The notes under the pieces were generated by a model. It ran no database searches. It was given only the letters and a program-made list of their open reading frames with translations, and was not told the DNA's origin. Below are positions 26,221-35,652 of a stretch of 64,000 nucleotides of DNA, piece by piece; within the stretch, counting starts at the first letter, position 1; every line of letters begins with the position of its first letter. This DNA is from Lachnospiraceae bacterium (GTDB taxonomy: Bacteria > Bacillota > Clostridia > Lachnospirales > Lachnospiraceae). The stretch is from positions 1-64,000 of the forward strand of contig JAEEXY010000002.1 in NCBI GenBank assembly GCA_016288005.1. Reading direction: 5' to 3'. The position numbers and the translations under genes were made by a program.

Positions 26221-28656
26221 ATGGAAAATTTTAAAGTAATGAAGCGCGACGGGGCGATCGCGGAGTTTAATCTTGATAAGATCTCGGGAGCTATCAAGAA
26301 GGCCTTTAATGCAACGGAGAATCTCTACAATGATGACATCATCAATCTCCTTGCCCTCAGGGTTACCGCCATGTTCCAGTCCAAGGTAAAGGACGGGACC
26401 ATCAGCGTCGAGGATATCCAGGACTGTGTTGAGGAGACCCTTAACCAGGCAGGATACAATGAGGTCGCAAAGGCTTATATCCTTTATCGTAAGCAGAGAG
26501 AGAAACTGCGCAACATGAAGTCCACCATCCTTGACTATAAGGAGATCGTGGACAGCTATGTTAAGGAGGAGGACTGGAGAGTTAAGGAGAACTCTACCGT
26601 TACATACTCCGTCGGCGGACTCATCCTGCACAATTCGGGCTCTGTTACCGCAAACTACTGGCTGAGCGAGATCTACGACGACGAGATCGCGAGCGCTCAC
26701 CGCAATGCGGACATCCATATCCATGACCTCAGCATGCTTACGGGCTACTGCGCGGGCTGGTCGCTGAAGCAGCTCATCAAGGAGGGTCTCGGCGGTATTC
26801 CCGGCAAGATCACTTCCTCACCCGCAAAGCATCTTTCGACACTCTGCAACCAGATGGTCAACTTCCTCGGCATCATGCAGAATGAGTGGGCGGGCGCACA
26901 GGCTTTCTCATCGTTTGATACCTACCTCGCACCTTTCGTTAAGATAGATAACCTCGACTACGAAGAGGTTAAGCAGTGCATCCAGTGCTTTGTTTACGGT
27001 GTAAATACACCCAGCAGATGGGGCACCCAGGCTCCTTTCTCGAACATAACCCTTGACTGGACCGTTCCGAACGACCTGGCAGAGCTTCCCTGCATCATCG
27101 GCGGCAAAGAGGTTGATTTCTGCTACAAGGACTGCAAGAAAGAGATGGATATGGTCAACAAGGCCTTCCTCGAGATCATGATCGAGGGCGACGCAAACGG
27201 CCGCGGCTTCCAGTATCCCATCCCCACATATTCGATCACTCGTGATTTCGACTGGAGCGACACCGAGAACAACCGTCTCCTCTTCGAGATGACCGCAAAG
27301 TACGGCACACCTTATTTCTCGAACTATATCAACTCCGACATGGAGCCTTCGGATGTACGTTCGATGTGCTGCAGACTTCGTCTCGACCTTCGCGAGCTCC
27401 GTAAGAAATCAGGCGGTTTCTTCGGCAGCGGCGAGTCGACAGGCTCGGTAGGTGTTGTTACGATCAACATCCCCCGCATCGCATATCAGTCGAACAATGA
27501 GGACGAGTTCTTCAAGCGTCTCGACAGGATGATGGATATCGCGGCACGCTCACTTAAGGTTAAGCGTGAGATCATCACCAAGCTCCTCAACGAGGGTCTC
27601 TACCCTTACACAAAGAGATATCTCGGAACCTTTGCGAACCACTTCTCGACCATCGGACTTGTCGGCATGAATGAGGCATGTCTGAATGCGAACTGGATCG
27701 GCAGGGATCTGACCGACCCCAGATCACAGGAGTTCACCATCAAGGTTCTGAACCATATGAGAGAGCGCCTTTCCGATTATCAGGAAGAGTACGGCGACCT
27801 TTACAACCTCGAGGCTACTCCCGCAGAGTCCACATCGTACCGTCTTGCGAAGCATGACCGCAAGCGCTGGCCCGATATCAAGACCGCAGGAGCGAGAGGC
27901 GACACACCTTACTACACCAACTCGAGCCACCTGCCCGTTGAGTTCAGCGAGGACATCTTCGCGGCACTCGATATCCAGGACAGACTCCAGACACTTTATA
28001 CTTCGGGAACCGTATTCCACGCATTCCTCGGAGAGAAGCTTCCGAGCTGGGAGTCGGCGGCCAAGCTTGTTCGTACGATCGCAGAGAACTACAAGCTGCC
28101 TTACTACACGATGTCTCCGACCTACTCGATCTGCCGCGACCACGGTTATCTGACCGGCGAGCAGTTCAAGTGCCCTATCTGCGGCGCCGAGGCTGAGGTT
28201 TACTCACGTATCACGGGTTACTACCGTCCCGTTAAGAACTGGAACGCGGGTAAGGCCCAGGAGTACAAGAACCGTACCGAGTATAAGCCCGAGAAGTACA
28301 TGAACAGATTCACTCTCGGATCGGGCTGCTGCAATACAGGCGCTACCGATGAGATCACGCTTTCACTCGATAAGAACACCGAGCCCATCGCTTCCGAGGA
28401 GGTTATGGCAGGTGAGCTTACCGACGGACTGTATCTCTTCACCACAAAGACCTGCCCGAACTGCAAGCTCGCAAAGCAGTACCTCGAGGGCATTGATTAC
28501 ACGGTGATCGATGCGGAGGATGAAGCCGATCTTGCCCGTGAATGGGGCATCATGGCAGCTCCCACACTCGTGGTATTAAAGGACGGCACCAGGACCAAGT
28601 ATGCTAACGCATCGAATATCAAGAGATTTGCGGAAACAGTGACTGCAACGGTTTAA
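26221..28656 (+). CDS. nrdD: Anaerobic ribonucleoside-triphosphate reductase fused to a redoxin
   Basis: 811 residues. An N-terminal ATP-cone (about 1-90) gives allosteric control, the central part is the ten-stranded glycyl-radical barrel, CRDH and CPICG form the zinc site, and the radical glycine is G666 in SRITGYYRPV. After it comes a glutaredoxin/thioredoxin-like domain (about 735-811) with the redox pair C745/C748 in TKTCPNCKLA. The enzyme reduces NTPs to dNTPs without oxygen; the fused domain suggests that the reductant is a redoxin and not formate. The activating enzyme gene nrdG is not adjacent. NrdR boxes precede it. Confidence 0.95.
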   Translation: MENFKVMKRDGAIAEFNLDKISGAIKKAFNATENLYNDDIINLLALRVTAMFQSKVKDGTISVEDIQDCVEETLNQAGYNEVAKAYILYRKQREKLRNMKSTILDYKEIVDSYVKEEDWRVKENSTVTYSVGGLILHNSGSVTANYWLSEIYDDEIASAHRNADIHIHDLSMLTGYCAGWSLKQLIKEGLGGIPGKITSSPAKHLSTLCNQMVNFLGIMQNEWAGAQAFSSFDTYLAPFVKIDNLDYEEVKQCIQCFVYGVNTPSRWGTQAPFSNITLDWTVPNDLAELPCIIGGKEVDFCYKDCKKEMDMVNKAFLEIMIEGDANGRGFQYPIPTYSITRDFDWSDTENNRLLFEMTAKYGTPYFSNYINSDMEPSDVRSMCCRLRLDLRELRKKSGGFFGSGESTGSVGVVTINIPRIAYQSNNEDEFFKRLDRMMDIAARSLKVKREIITKLLNEGLYPYTKRYLGTFANHFSTIGLVGMNEACLNANWIGRDLTDPRSQEFTIKVLNHMRERLSDYQEEYGDLYNLEATPAESTSYRLAKHDRKRWPDIKTAGARGDTPYYTNSSHLPVEFSEDIFAALDIQDRLQTLYTSGTVFHAFLGEKLPSWESAAKLVRTIAENYKLPYYTMSPTYSICRDHGYLTGEQFKCPICGAEAEVYSRITGYYRPVKNWNAGKAQEYKNRTEYKPEKYMNRFTLGSGCCNTGATDEITLSLDKNTEPIASEEVMAGELTDGLYLFTTKTCPNCKLAKQYLEGIDYTVIDAEDEADLAREWGIMAAPTLVVLKDGTRTKYANASNIKRFAETVTATV

Positions 28657-28695
28657 GCAGGAGTTCCGCGATAATTCAGGACATGATCACCACAG

Positions 28696-28728
28696 GCTGC
28701 GGACCGGTTTCGGCCCGCAGCTTTTTTT
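28696..28728 (+). terminator. Terminator of nrdD
   Basis: GCTGCGG-A-CCG pairs with CGG-C-CCGCAGC (one mismatch), followed by seven T. Confidence 0.9.
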
Positions 28729-28763
28729 GAGCATAAATTGGCGATCATTGACAGTTTCATTTG

Positions 28764-28792
28764 TTGTGTACAAATTTGTTTTATGGTACAAT
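28764..28792 (+). promoter_or_regulatory. Promoter of the GNAT-thyA transcript
   Basis: TTGTGT, 17-base spacer, TACAAT, 36 bases before the start codon. Confidence 0.6.
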
Positions 28793-28827
28793 TTATGTGA
28801 GATATTTTAGGGTTTGGAGTAGTTTTT

Positions 28828-29958
28828 ATGGTAACGATAAGGGAAGTTGCAACAAAGAAGGAGCAGAGAGCGTTCGTGCGCTTTCCGCTGAAACTGTACA
28901 AAGGCAATAAGTACTATGTTCCGATGCTTTACGCAGGAGAATTTGACATATTCAGCCCCGATTATCCCTTCAACAAGATCTGCGATACGATCTGCCTGTT
29001 AGCTTACAGGGACGGCGAAGTGGTCGGACGCGTTCAGGGTATCGTACAGCATGACGCAAATAAGAAATGGGGCTGTAAGCAGGCCAGATTTACGCGTTTT
29101 GACGCTATAGACGATGAGGAGGTTTCCTCGGCGCTGTTCGCGTATCTCGACAAATGGGCCGCGGGACTCGGCATGACAGAGATCGTGGGACCGCTCGGGT
29201 TCTCCGATTTCGAGAGAGAGGGTCTGCTGATCGAGGGCTTTGAGGAGCCCCAGACCTATGAGGAGCAGTATAACTACCCCTACTATCAGAGGCTGATCGA
29301 GGCTTCGGGGTATGCCAAGGATACCGACTGGCTGGAGTTTCAGATATACGGTTCGGATGAGGAGCCGGAAAAGCTTAAGGCACTCGGCAATAAGCTCATG
29401 GAGCGATACGAGCTGACTTTCTGGCAGGCAAAGACCATGTCGGAGCTGCTCGACGGTCATATCTACGATATCCTGGGTGTTGTTGAACAGGCTTATTCGC
29501 CGTTGTACGGCACCGTTCCGCTCAATGAGGAGACCGTCAACAACTACATTAAGGATTTCAAATCGATCGTCCGTCCGCAGGATATCGGCGCGCTGTTTGA
29601 CAAGAACGGCAGGACGGTTGCCGTTGCGATCGTATTTCCTTCGATATCGGAGGCCGTGCGCTCATCGAACGGACACATCACACCGGGATTTCTGTACCGT
29701 TTCCTTAGGGACAAGAGACATCCGAAGGTGATGGACCTCGGGCTCATCGGAGTGCTGCCCGAGTACAATTCAAAGGGTATTATTGCCATTATGATAGGAA
29801 TGCTGGTAGAGAGGATCCGCGAGGCCGGGCTCGATTACCTGGAGACCAACCTCATACTTGAGGACAACTTCAAGATGCAGAATCTCTTAAAGCATTTCAA
29901 CAAGCGTCATACCAAGAGAAGAAGGTGCTTCAAAAAACAGATCGGGGAGGTAAGATAG
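28828..29958 (+). CDS. GNAT-like acyltransferase-fold protein
   Basis: 376 residues. Two halves are visible: an N-terminal region (KEQRAFVRFPLKLYKGNKYYVP, CLLAYRDGEVVGRVQGI) and a C-terminal GNAT-like core (LGLIGVLPEYNSKGIIAIMIGMLVE). The acetyl-CoA loop is weakly conserved, so activity is uncertain. Such 370-residue proteins are widespread in anaerobes and uncharacterised. One base separates its stop from thyA, so both are made from one mRNA. Confidence 0.75.
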   Translation: MVTIREVATKKEQRAFVRFPLKLYKGNKYYVPMLYAGEFDIFSPDYPFNKICDTICLLAYRDGEVVGRVQGIVQHDANKKWGCKQARFTRFDAIDDEEVSSALFAYLDKWAAGLGMTEIVGPLGFSDFEREGLLIEGFEEPQTYEEQYNYPYYQRLIEASGYAKDTDWLEFQIYGSDEEPEKLKALGNKLMERYELTFWQAKTMSELLDGHIYDILGVVEQAYSPLYGTVPLNEETVNNYIKDFKSIVRPQDIGALFDKNGRTVAVAIVFPSISEAVRSSNGHITPGFLYRFLRDKRHPKVMDLGLIGVLPEYNSKGIIAIMIGMLVERIREAGLDYLETNLILEDNFKMQNLLKHFNKRHTKRRRCFKKQIGEVR

Positions 29959-29959
29959 C

Positions 29960-30808
29960 ATGAGTTACGCGGATACCTGTTTTATCAACATGTGCAGAGA
30001 CATCCTGGAGAACGGAACGAGCACGGAGGACGAAAAAGTCAGGCCTCACTGGGAGGACGGCACGCCCGCCTATACCATCAAGCAGTTCGGAGTTGTGAAC
30101 CGTTACGACCTGTCAAAGGAGTTCCCCGCGATCACCTTACGAAAAGTACCGATCAAGTCATGCACCGAGGAGATGCTCTGGATATGGCAGAAAAAGTCGA
30201 ACCGGGTGGCAGATCTCTCCACACATGTATGGGACCAGTGGCAGGATGAAAACGGCACGATCGGCAAGGCTTACGGCTATCAGATGAGCGTTAAGCACAA
30301 ATACAAAGAGGGCATGTTCGACCAGGTCGACAGGGTCATCTACGATCTGAAAAACAACCCGTTCAGCCGCCGTATCATGACAAACATCTATGTGCACGCG
30401 GACCTTTCGGAGATGATGCTCTATCCCTGCGCGTACAGCATGACCTTTAACGTAACGAAGCCCAGGAACGGCGGCAAACTCGTACTTAACTCGATACTGA
30501 ACCAGCGCTCGCAGGACATACTTGCGGCAAACGCATGGAATGTTGCCCAGTACGCGGTGCTGACTCACATGCTCGCACGCGAGTGCGACATGCAGGTGGG
30601 AGAGTTCGTTCATGTTATCGCCGACGCTCATATCTACGACAGGCATGTCGAGACGATAAAGGAGCTCATCGCCAGACCCACGTATCCGGCACCCGATTTC
30701 TGGCTTAACCCGGAAAAGCACAGCTTCTACGATTTTATAAAGGATGACGTAAGACTTGACAATTACCGGTACGGTGAGCAGATCAAAAATATACCGGTAG
30801 CGATATGA
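29960..30808 (+). CDS. thyA: Thymidylate synthase, B. subtilis ThyA type
   Basis: 282 residues. It converts dUMP to dTMP with methylene-tetrahydrofolate. The catalytic cysteine is C157 in MLYPCAYSMTF; most ThyA have PPCH here, but the B. subtilis/phage phi3T-type group has TPCVY, and the rest of the sequence (THVWDQWQDENGTIG, KNNPFSRRI) matches that group. RSQDILAANAWNVAQY binds the nucleotide. The dihydrofolate reductase that recycles its by-product lies downstream, beyond a 270-base repeat. Confidence 0.93.
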   Translation: MSYADTCFINMCRDILENGTSTEDEKVRPHWEDGTPAYTIKQFGVVNRYDLSKEFPAITLRKVPIKSCTEEMLWIWQKKSNRVADLSTHVWDQWQDENGTIGKAYGYQMSVKHKYKEGMFDQVDRVIYDLKNNPFSRRIMTNIYVHADLSEMMLYPCAYSMTFNVTKPRNGGKLVLNSILNQRSQDILAANAWNVAQYAVLTHMLARECDMQVGEFVHVIADAHIYDRHVETIKELIARPTYPAPDFWLNPEKHSFYDFIKDDVRLDNYRYGEQIKNIPVAI

Positions 30809-30821
30809 GCGAATAGCGAGA

Positions 30822-31015
30822 GCACTCAGCCGGCGGAGCCGTGTCGCACGTCACCGACACGGTGCAAGCCGAAGGCTTGCGAACGTGCCGGTGACGTGCG
30901 ACACGGTGCAAGCCAAAGGCTTGCGAACGTGCCGGTGACGTGCGACACGGTGCAAGCCAAAGGCTTGCGAACGTGCCGGGACGTACGACAGGAGTACGAA
31001 GTACGGGCTGAGTGC
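30822..31015. repeat. Nested inverted repeat containing a 44-bp tandem repeat
   Basis: The 44-bp unit beginning GACACGGTGCAAGCC is present at 30856-30899, 30900-30943 and, cut to 36 bases, 30944-30979; copies differ at one base. Each has an internal hairpin GCAAGCC-AAA-GGCTTGC. The 18-base stretch 30839-30856 is the exact complement of 30889-30906 and 30933-30950, and GCACTCAGCC (30822-30831) is the complement of 31006-31015. It fills the thyA-dfrA gap. No gene was found in it. Confidence 0.9.
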
Positions 31016-31077
31016 CGAGCAAACGTACATCGAGCGAGCTTTGCTCGCGAGATGAGCAACAAGGGGAGGACACGTAT

Positions 31078-31569
31078 ATGAAAATGATAGCATCCGCGGA
31101 CCACAACTGGGGTATCGGCAATAAGGGCTCACTGCTCGTGAGCATCCCCGGGGACCTGCGCAATTTTAAAAGGCTTACTACCGGTAAAACGGTCGTACTC
31201 GGCCGCAAGACACTCGATACATTCCCTGCCGGCAGACCGCTGCGCGAGCGCAGGAACATTATCCTGACCCGTGACAGGACCTATAAGATCCACGACGCCG
31301 AGGTGGTCAACAGCGTTGACGAGCTGTTTAAGGCACTCGGAGATACGGACACCGACGACGTTTTTGTTATAGGCGGAGCGAGCGTTTATTCCCAGCTGCT
31401 CCCTTACTGCGATACGGCCTATATCACCAAGATCGACTACACCTATGAGGCCGACAGCTTCCTGCCCAATCTCGACGAGGACCCCGAATGGGAACTGATC
31501 GAGGAGTCTGAGGAGCAGACCTGTTATGACCTGGTCTATACCTTCTGTACCTATCAAAAAAAGAGGTAA
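31078..31569 (+). CDS. dfrA: Dihydrofolate reductase
   Basis: 163 residues from MKMIASADHNWGIG with AAGGGGAGGA upstream; a longer frame reaching into the repeat is rejected. IPGDLRNFKRLT (the Asp is the folate-binding acid), VLGRKTLDTFP and VIGGASVY (NADPH-binding) are the family motifs. It reduces dihydrofolate from the ThyA reaction. The kinase gene that follows overlaps its ribosome site with the dfrA stop, so it shares the mRNA. Confidence 0.95.
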   Translation: MKMIASADHNWGIGNKGSLLVSIPGDLRNFKRLTTGKTVVLGRKTLDTFPAGRPLRERRNIILTRDRTYKIHDAEVVNSVDELFKALGDTDTDDVFVIGGASVYSQLLPYCDTAYITKIDYTYEADSFLPNLDEDPEWELIEESEEQTCYDLVYTFCTYQKKR

Positions 31570-31575
31570 CCGATA

Positions 31576-34461
31576 ATGGTAATGGTAGTGGCTTACATAT
31601 TCCAGATACTGTTTCTGCTGATATCGATCGCAGGCCTGCTCTATCTGATCCACCGCAAGGCGTCTTCAGAGCAGGGTCTGCTGACCGCGGCGTTCATATG
31701 CTTCTTTTTATGCAATTTCGGCGCGGTCTTAAGATTTCGGGCACCCGATATCGGCTCGGTCATTACCGCTAGTAAATTTATTTATCTGGGGTATACCATA
31801 CCCTGTCTTATTTTCCTGTCTTTTGTGTTCCGGGTGACCGGAAAAAAGGTCAATACGGCCTTTACCGTACTGATCTGCATATTCAGTGTGCTCGCGATAC
31901 TCTCGGCCACCGTTTTTTACGAGCGCGGATGGTTTACCGTCATTTCCGATTACGCAAATGTGAACGGCTTCGCGACGTTTAACTGCGAGTTTAAGCTCGG
32001 TGCGATCGTTACCGCGTTTGTCGATGCGTTTGTCACATTCTATGCCGTTTTTATCTTCCTTCGCTGGTTCAACGAGACGCAAAACCGCGATACCCGCGAG
32101 CCTGAGATACGGAAGATCAGATATCAGTTCTTCATTTTCGTTTTCTGCATACTGTATATCATCGTTCTGATATCGGAGTTCTTCCTGCCCTGGCAGGCAG
32201 CCGAGCCGCTGCCGTACTATATGGGCGCCGTTGCATTTTTCATACTTGTCATGCTGCTTGAGAACTCGATCGTTACGCGTATTTACAGTCCCCGCGACAC
32301 ACTGATCGAGAGCCTGCCCGACGCGGTCATCATACTTGACCATGATTTCATGATCGTGGATATGAACCGTACCACACCCGAGCTGTTCTCCGAGATCGGC
32401 GGACGCATAGGCAGCTCGCTGCCGGACCAGTATGCGTTCCTGCTCGACGATTACGATGAGGTGATCGGATTTACGCATGAGGGCAGGCATTTCGAGAGAC
32501 GTTTCGTACCGATCCTCCGTGAGGGTCAGATATACGGCTACGGACTCGTTATCACCGATGTTTCGCCCGCGCACAAACTGATGGTGGAGATGCGCGAGCT
32601 CAAGCGCAGCGCGGATATCGCAAACGAGGCAAAGAGCAGTTTCCTCGCGAACATGTCGCATGAGATCAGGACGCCCATGAACGCGATCGTGGGCTATGTT
32701 GAGCTGCTCTCGCGCGAGAAACTGTCAAAGGAAGGCAGGATGTACGCGGATGAGATCAGGAGCAGTTCGAACTCGCTGCTGCACATAATCAACGATATCC
32801 TGGATTTCTCAAAGATCGAGCAGGGCAAACTCGAGATCATGGAAGAAGAATACGAGCCCGAGGCTCTGTTCGCCGAAGTAGGGCATATTACGCGGATGCA
32901 GTCGGAAAAGAAGGGGCTCAAATTCGTGAGCCTGATCGATCCCGACATACCTTCGGTGCTCTACGGCGACAAGGTCAGGATCAAACAGGTACTCTTAAAT
33001 ATCACGGGCAACGCGGTTAAGTTTACCGACGTAGGAACCGTTAAACTGGCCGCGGAATGGCATAAGACGCCCGACGGGCGCGCGGAACTGTCGATAACGG
33101 TCACGGACACAGGCATAGGTATTGCCTCCGAAAATATGAACAAGCTGTTCAATGAGTTCGAACAGGTTGATATACGCAGCACGATGACCAAGCCCGGCAC
33201 CGGACTCGGTCTGGTCATCTCAAAGAGCCTGCTCGAGATGATGGGCGGCAGCATCGACATTACGAGCGAATACGGTGTCGGAACGTCTGTCACCATCACC
33301 ATCAGACAAAGGATCATCAGTCCGGAGCCGGCCGCGAAACGCGCCGAAAAAGCGGAGCGTGAGAGCCATATCTCCTCGAAGACTTTTGCGGCGCCCGACG
33401 CGAAGATCCTCGTAGTCGACGATAATAAGGTCAATCTCGAGCTCATGAACAATTATCTGAAGCAGTACAGGATCATTCCCGATACAGCGGACGGCGGAGC
33501 CAAGGCCGTATCGATGGCCGCTAAGAAACAGTACGATATCATTTTCATGGATCAGATGATGCCCGAGATGGACGGTGTCGAAGCGATGAAGCGTATCAGG
33601 GCGCTCGGCAGCAGCTATGTCGAGAAGATGCCGATCATAGCACTTACCGCCAACGCGATCGCGGGAACCAGGAACCTGCTGATCTCGGAGGGCTTTACGG
33701 ACTATGCGTCAAAGCCCATGCCGATCAAGGTTCTCGAGAATCTCCTGACTAAATATCTGCCCAAGGGCACCTATACGATCAATGCCGAGGAGCACGGTAC
33801 CGGCGATGTTTCAGACATGAAGGGTGTATTGAAAAACGACAGGGCGGTGCTCGAACTGCCGGATTATGTCGACCAGAGCATAGGCATGACCAATGCGGGC
33901 GAGGATATCGCGCAGTACCGTGAGGTCATCGGTATCGTATACAAATACGCTCATGAGAAGCTCGATACGGTAAAAGAGCTGTTGAAAAACGAGGATTACC
34001 AGCGTTACACGATCGAAGTGCACGCGTTAAAGTCCAATGCCGCGACCGTCGGGGCGATGAAGCTCGCGGACAAGGCAAAGGCACTTGAGGATGCCGGAAA
34101 AACAGGAGATATCGAAACCATTAAGCGTGATACCGACGGGTTCCTGACCGAGTATGCCGCTTTTGCGGATGACCTTAAGAAATGCATGGACTACGAGGCC
34201 GAGATGAGCGGTGAGGAAGCAGGAGACACGGCTGCCAAGCAGACTTTCATGAGCGCCGCGGACGAAGAGTATCTCAGCACTTTCGAGGAGATAGAGAACG
34301 CGCTGGGAGAGGCCAGATACGAGGACACGAACGATCTGCTCGGAGTGCTGGAGTTCTTTGACCTTCCTCCGGTCGTCGCGCATGCCGTGGGAGCGATGAG
34401 AGAAGCTGCCGCCGCACAGGACTGGGCGGGCGTACTTGATATTGTCAGAAAGCTGAGATAG
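31576..34461 (+). CDS. Seven-TM hybrid sensor histidine kinase
   Basis: 961 residues. Seven membrane segments in the first 225 residues resemble the HisKA_7TM sensor. Then a PAS-like domain (about 235-335), dimerisation domain with phospho-His in MSHEIRTPMNAIVG (about 360), HATPase (GTGLGLVI), receiver (about 600-725; IIFMDQMMPEMDG holds the phospho-Asp), and a Hpt domain (about 790-870; VHALKSNAATVGA with the phospho-His). A helical tail of about 80 residues follows. A complete phosphorelay is thus in one protein. The next gene, a triple-receiver protein 20 bases on, is the obvious partner. Confidence 0.92.
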   Translation: MVMVVAYIFQILFLLISIAGLLYLIHRKASSEQGLLTAAFICFFLCNFGAVLRFRAPDIGSVITASKFIYLGYTIPCLIFLSFVFRVTGKKVNTAFTVLICIFSVLAILSATVFYERGWFTVISDYANVNGFATFNCEFKLGAIVTAFVDAFVTFYAVFIFLRWFNETQNRDTREPEIRKIRYQFFIFVFCILYIIVLISEFFLPWQAAEPLPYYMGAVAFFILVMLLENSIVTRIYSPRDTLIESLPDAVIILDHDFMIVDMNRTTPELFSEIGGRIGSSLPDQYAFLLDDYDEVIGFTHEGRHFERRFVPILREGQIYGYGLVITDVSPAHKLMVEMRELKRSADIANEAKSSFLANMSHEIRTPMNAIVGYVELLSREKLSKEGRMYADEIRSSSNSLLHIINDILDFSKIEQGKLEIMEEEYEPEALFAEVGHITRMQSEKKGLKFVSLIDPDIPSVLYGDKVRIKQVLLNITGNAVKFTDVGTVKLAAEWHKTPDGRAELSITVTDTGIGIASENMNKLFNEFEQVDIRSTMTKPGTGLGLVISKSLLEMMGGSIDITSEYGVGTSVTITIRQRIISPEPAAKRAEKAERESHISSKTFAAPDAKILVVDDNKVNLELMNNYLKQYRIIPDTADGGAKAVSMAAKKQYDIIFMDQMMPEMDGVEAMKRIRALGSSYVEKMPIIALTANAIAGTRNLLISEGFTDYASKPMPIKVLENLLTKYLPKGTYTINAEEHGTGDVSDMKGVLKNDRAVLELPDYVDQSIGMTNAGEDIAQYREVIGIVYKYAHEKLDTVKELLKNEDYQRYTIEVHALKSNAATVGAMKLADKAKALEDAGKTGDIETIKRDTDGFLTEYAAFADDLKKCMDYEAEMSGEEAGDTAAKQTFMSAADEEYLSTFEEIENALGEARYEDTNDLLGVLEFFDLPPVVAHAVGAMREAAAAQDWAGVLDIVRKLR

Positions 34462-34481
34462 AATGTTTAGGGGAGGGTGCT

Positions 34482-35594
34482 ATGATTCAGTTACTGGTAA
34501 TAAATGACAAGAATGTTCAGGCCGGGATACAATCTACGGACGGATATGAATTCGAGGTTACTGTTGCGGATTCTCCGCTTCAGGCATTTAACAGCATCAT
34601 TCATATCAGTCCGGACGCCATTGCTCTTAACATGACCAACCCGGGGATGGACGGAGAGCAGGTCCTGATGCGCATCAGGAACATGCAGGCTTCGAAATAC
34701 GTTCCGGTGCTCCTGTTCATCAGTCCCGGTGATGAGGAGACTTACAGACACAGGCTTGAGAACGATAAACTGACCGATTATTTCGTGGTTCCCGTGGGGA
34801 ACGGCGAGGTGCTCGACTGGGCGGCAAAGGCGACCGGAGCTGCCAGCGCCGAGCAGAGAAAGACGGTACTCGTGGTGGACGACGACCCCGTTGTGCTCGA
34901 TCTGATGAAGCTCTATCTCGGTGCCAAATATAAGGTTCTCGCGATGAACTCGGCGGCCGACGCGCTGGCGAAGCTCAAACTCGTGACACCGGACATCATA
35001 CTGCTCGATATCGCGATGCCCGACATGGACGGCAAGGAGCTGTTCCGTCAGATCAGGGACATCGGTTCGTGCGCCGAGATACCGATCCTGTTCCAGACCG
35101 GTATGGCAGGCATAAATACCGTGCGAGAGTGCGTTAAGCTCGGCGCTGCGGGCTTTGTCATCAAGCCCATCCAGAAGCCGGTACTGCTCGAAAGGATCGA
35201 GGAGACGCTCTATCCGCCCGAGAAGGACCCGAATTCCAACAACAAGGTATTTGTGTGCGAGGAGTTCGATTTCCTGTATACGCTGATCCACGGCTACCTG
35301 AAGGACGACTACGAGGTAAGGCGCGGTGAGGCCGTGATGCAGACCATCAATGAGATAGAGGAGTTCATGCCGGGCTGCATGATCATAGATTTCGACAATT
35401 CGGCATACATCTTAAGCCGCGTAAGGGAAAAGACCGAACAGTTCAAGATCCCCGTGATCCTGCTGACCAGAGACCTGATGTCGTCGGCCGTGCTCGCGGA
35501 GATGAACAAGCCGAACACGTATCTGACCCAGCTTCCCATGACCAGGGAATCGCTGCTCGAGACGATGAAGAGTATCAAAGAGTGGAAAGAATAA
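34482..35594 (+). CDS. Triple-receiver response regulator without output domain
   Basis: 370 residues. Three receiver-like domains: 1-118, 127-245 and 255-370. Only the middle one is complete (VVDDDP, phospho-acceptor D176 in ILLDIAMPDMDG, Lys in VIKPI). In the first, the acceptor Asp is replaced by N50 (IALNMTNPGMDG). The third keeps D303 but lacks the acidic pocket (FVCEEFDFLY). No DNA-binding or enzymatic domain is seen, so it likely works through protein contacts. It has a GGGAGGG ribosome site and follows the hybrid kinase. Confidence 0.88.
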   Translation: MIQLLVINDKNVQAGIQSTDGYEFEVTVADSPLQAFNSIIHISPDAIALNMTNPGMDGEQVLMRIRNMQASKYVPVLLFISPGDEETYRHRLENDKLTDYFVVPVGNGEVLDWAAKATGAASAEQRKTVLVVDDDPVVLDLMKLYLGAKYKVLAMNSAADALAKLKLVTPDIILLDIAMPDMDGKELFRQIRDIGSCAEIPILFQTGMAGINTVRECVKLGAAGFVIKPIQKPVLLERIEETLYPPEKDPNSNNKVFVCEEFDFLYTLIHGYLKDDYEVRRGEAVMQTINEIEEFMPGCMIIDFDNSAYILSRVREKTEQFKIPVILLTRDLMSSAVLAEMNKPNTYLTQLPMTRESLLETMKSIKEWKE

Positions 35595-35599
35595 AAAGA

Positions 35600-35648
35600 A
35601 AAAGGTGCCTGTCACCATTAGCATTAGCAATGGTGACAGGCACCTTTT
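35600..35648. terminator. Bidirectional terminator, 20-bp stem
   Basis: Perfect 20-bp arms 35600-35619 and 35629-35648, with GGTGCCTGTCACC as core, loop of nine bases. A-rich before and T-rich after, so it ends both the receiver gene and the convergent yjfB. Same core recurs at 39051-39092 and 41277-41318. Confidence 0.92.
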
Positions 35649-35652
35649 AATT

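Noticed and set aside
30856-30979. CRISPR-like repeat
   Set aside because: The 44-bp units are directly joined, with no spacers between, and no cas genes are near.
31012-31077. Longer DHFR start inside the repeat
   Set aside because: DHFR begins at MKMIASADHNWGIG; AAGGGGAGGA is placed for ATG 31078.
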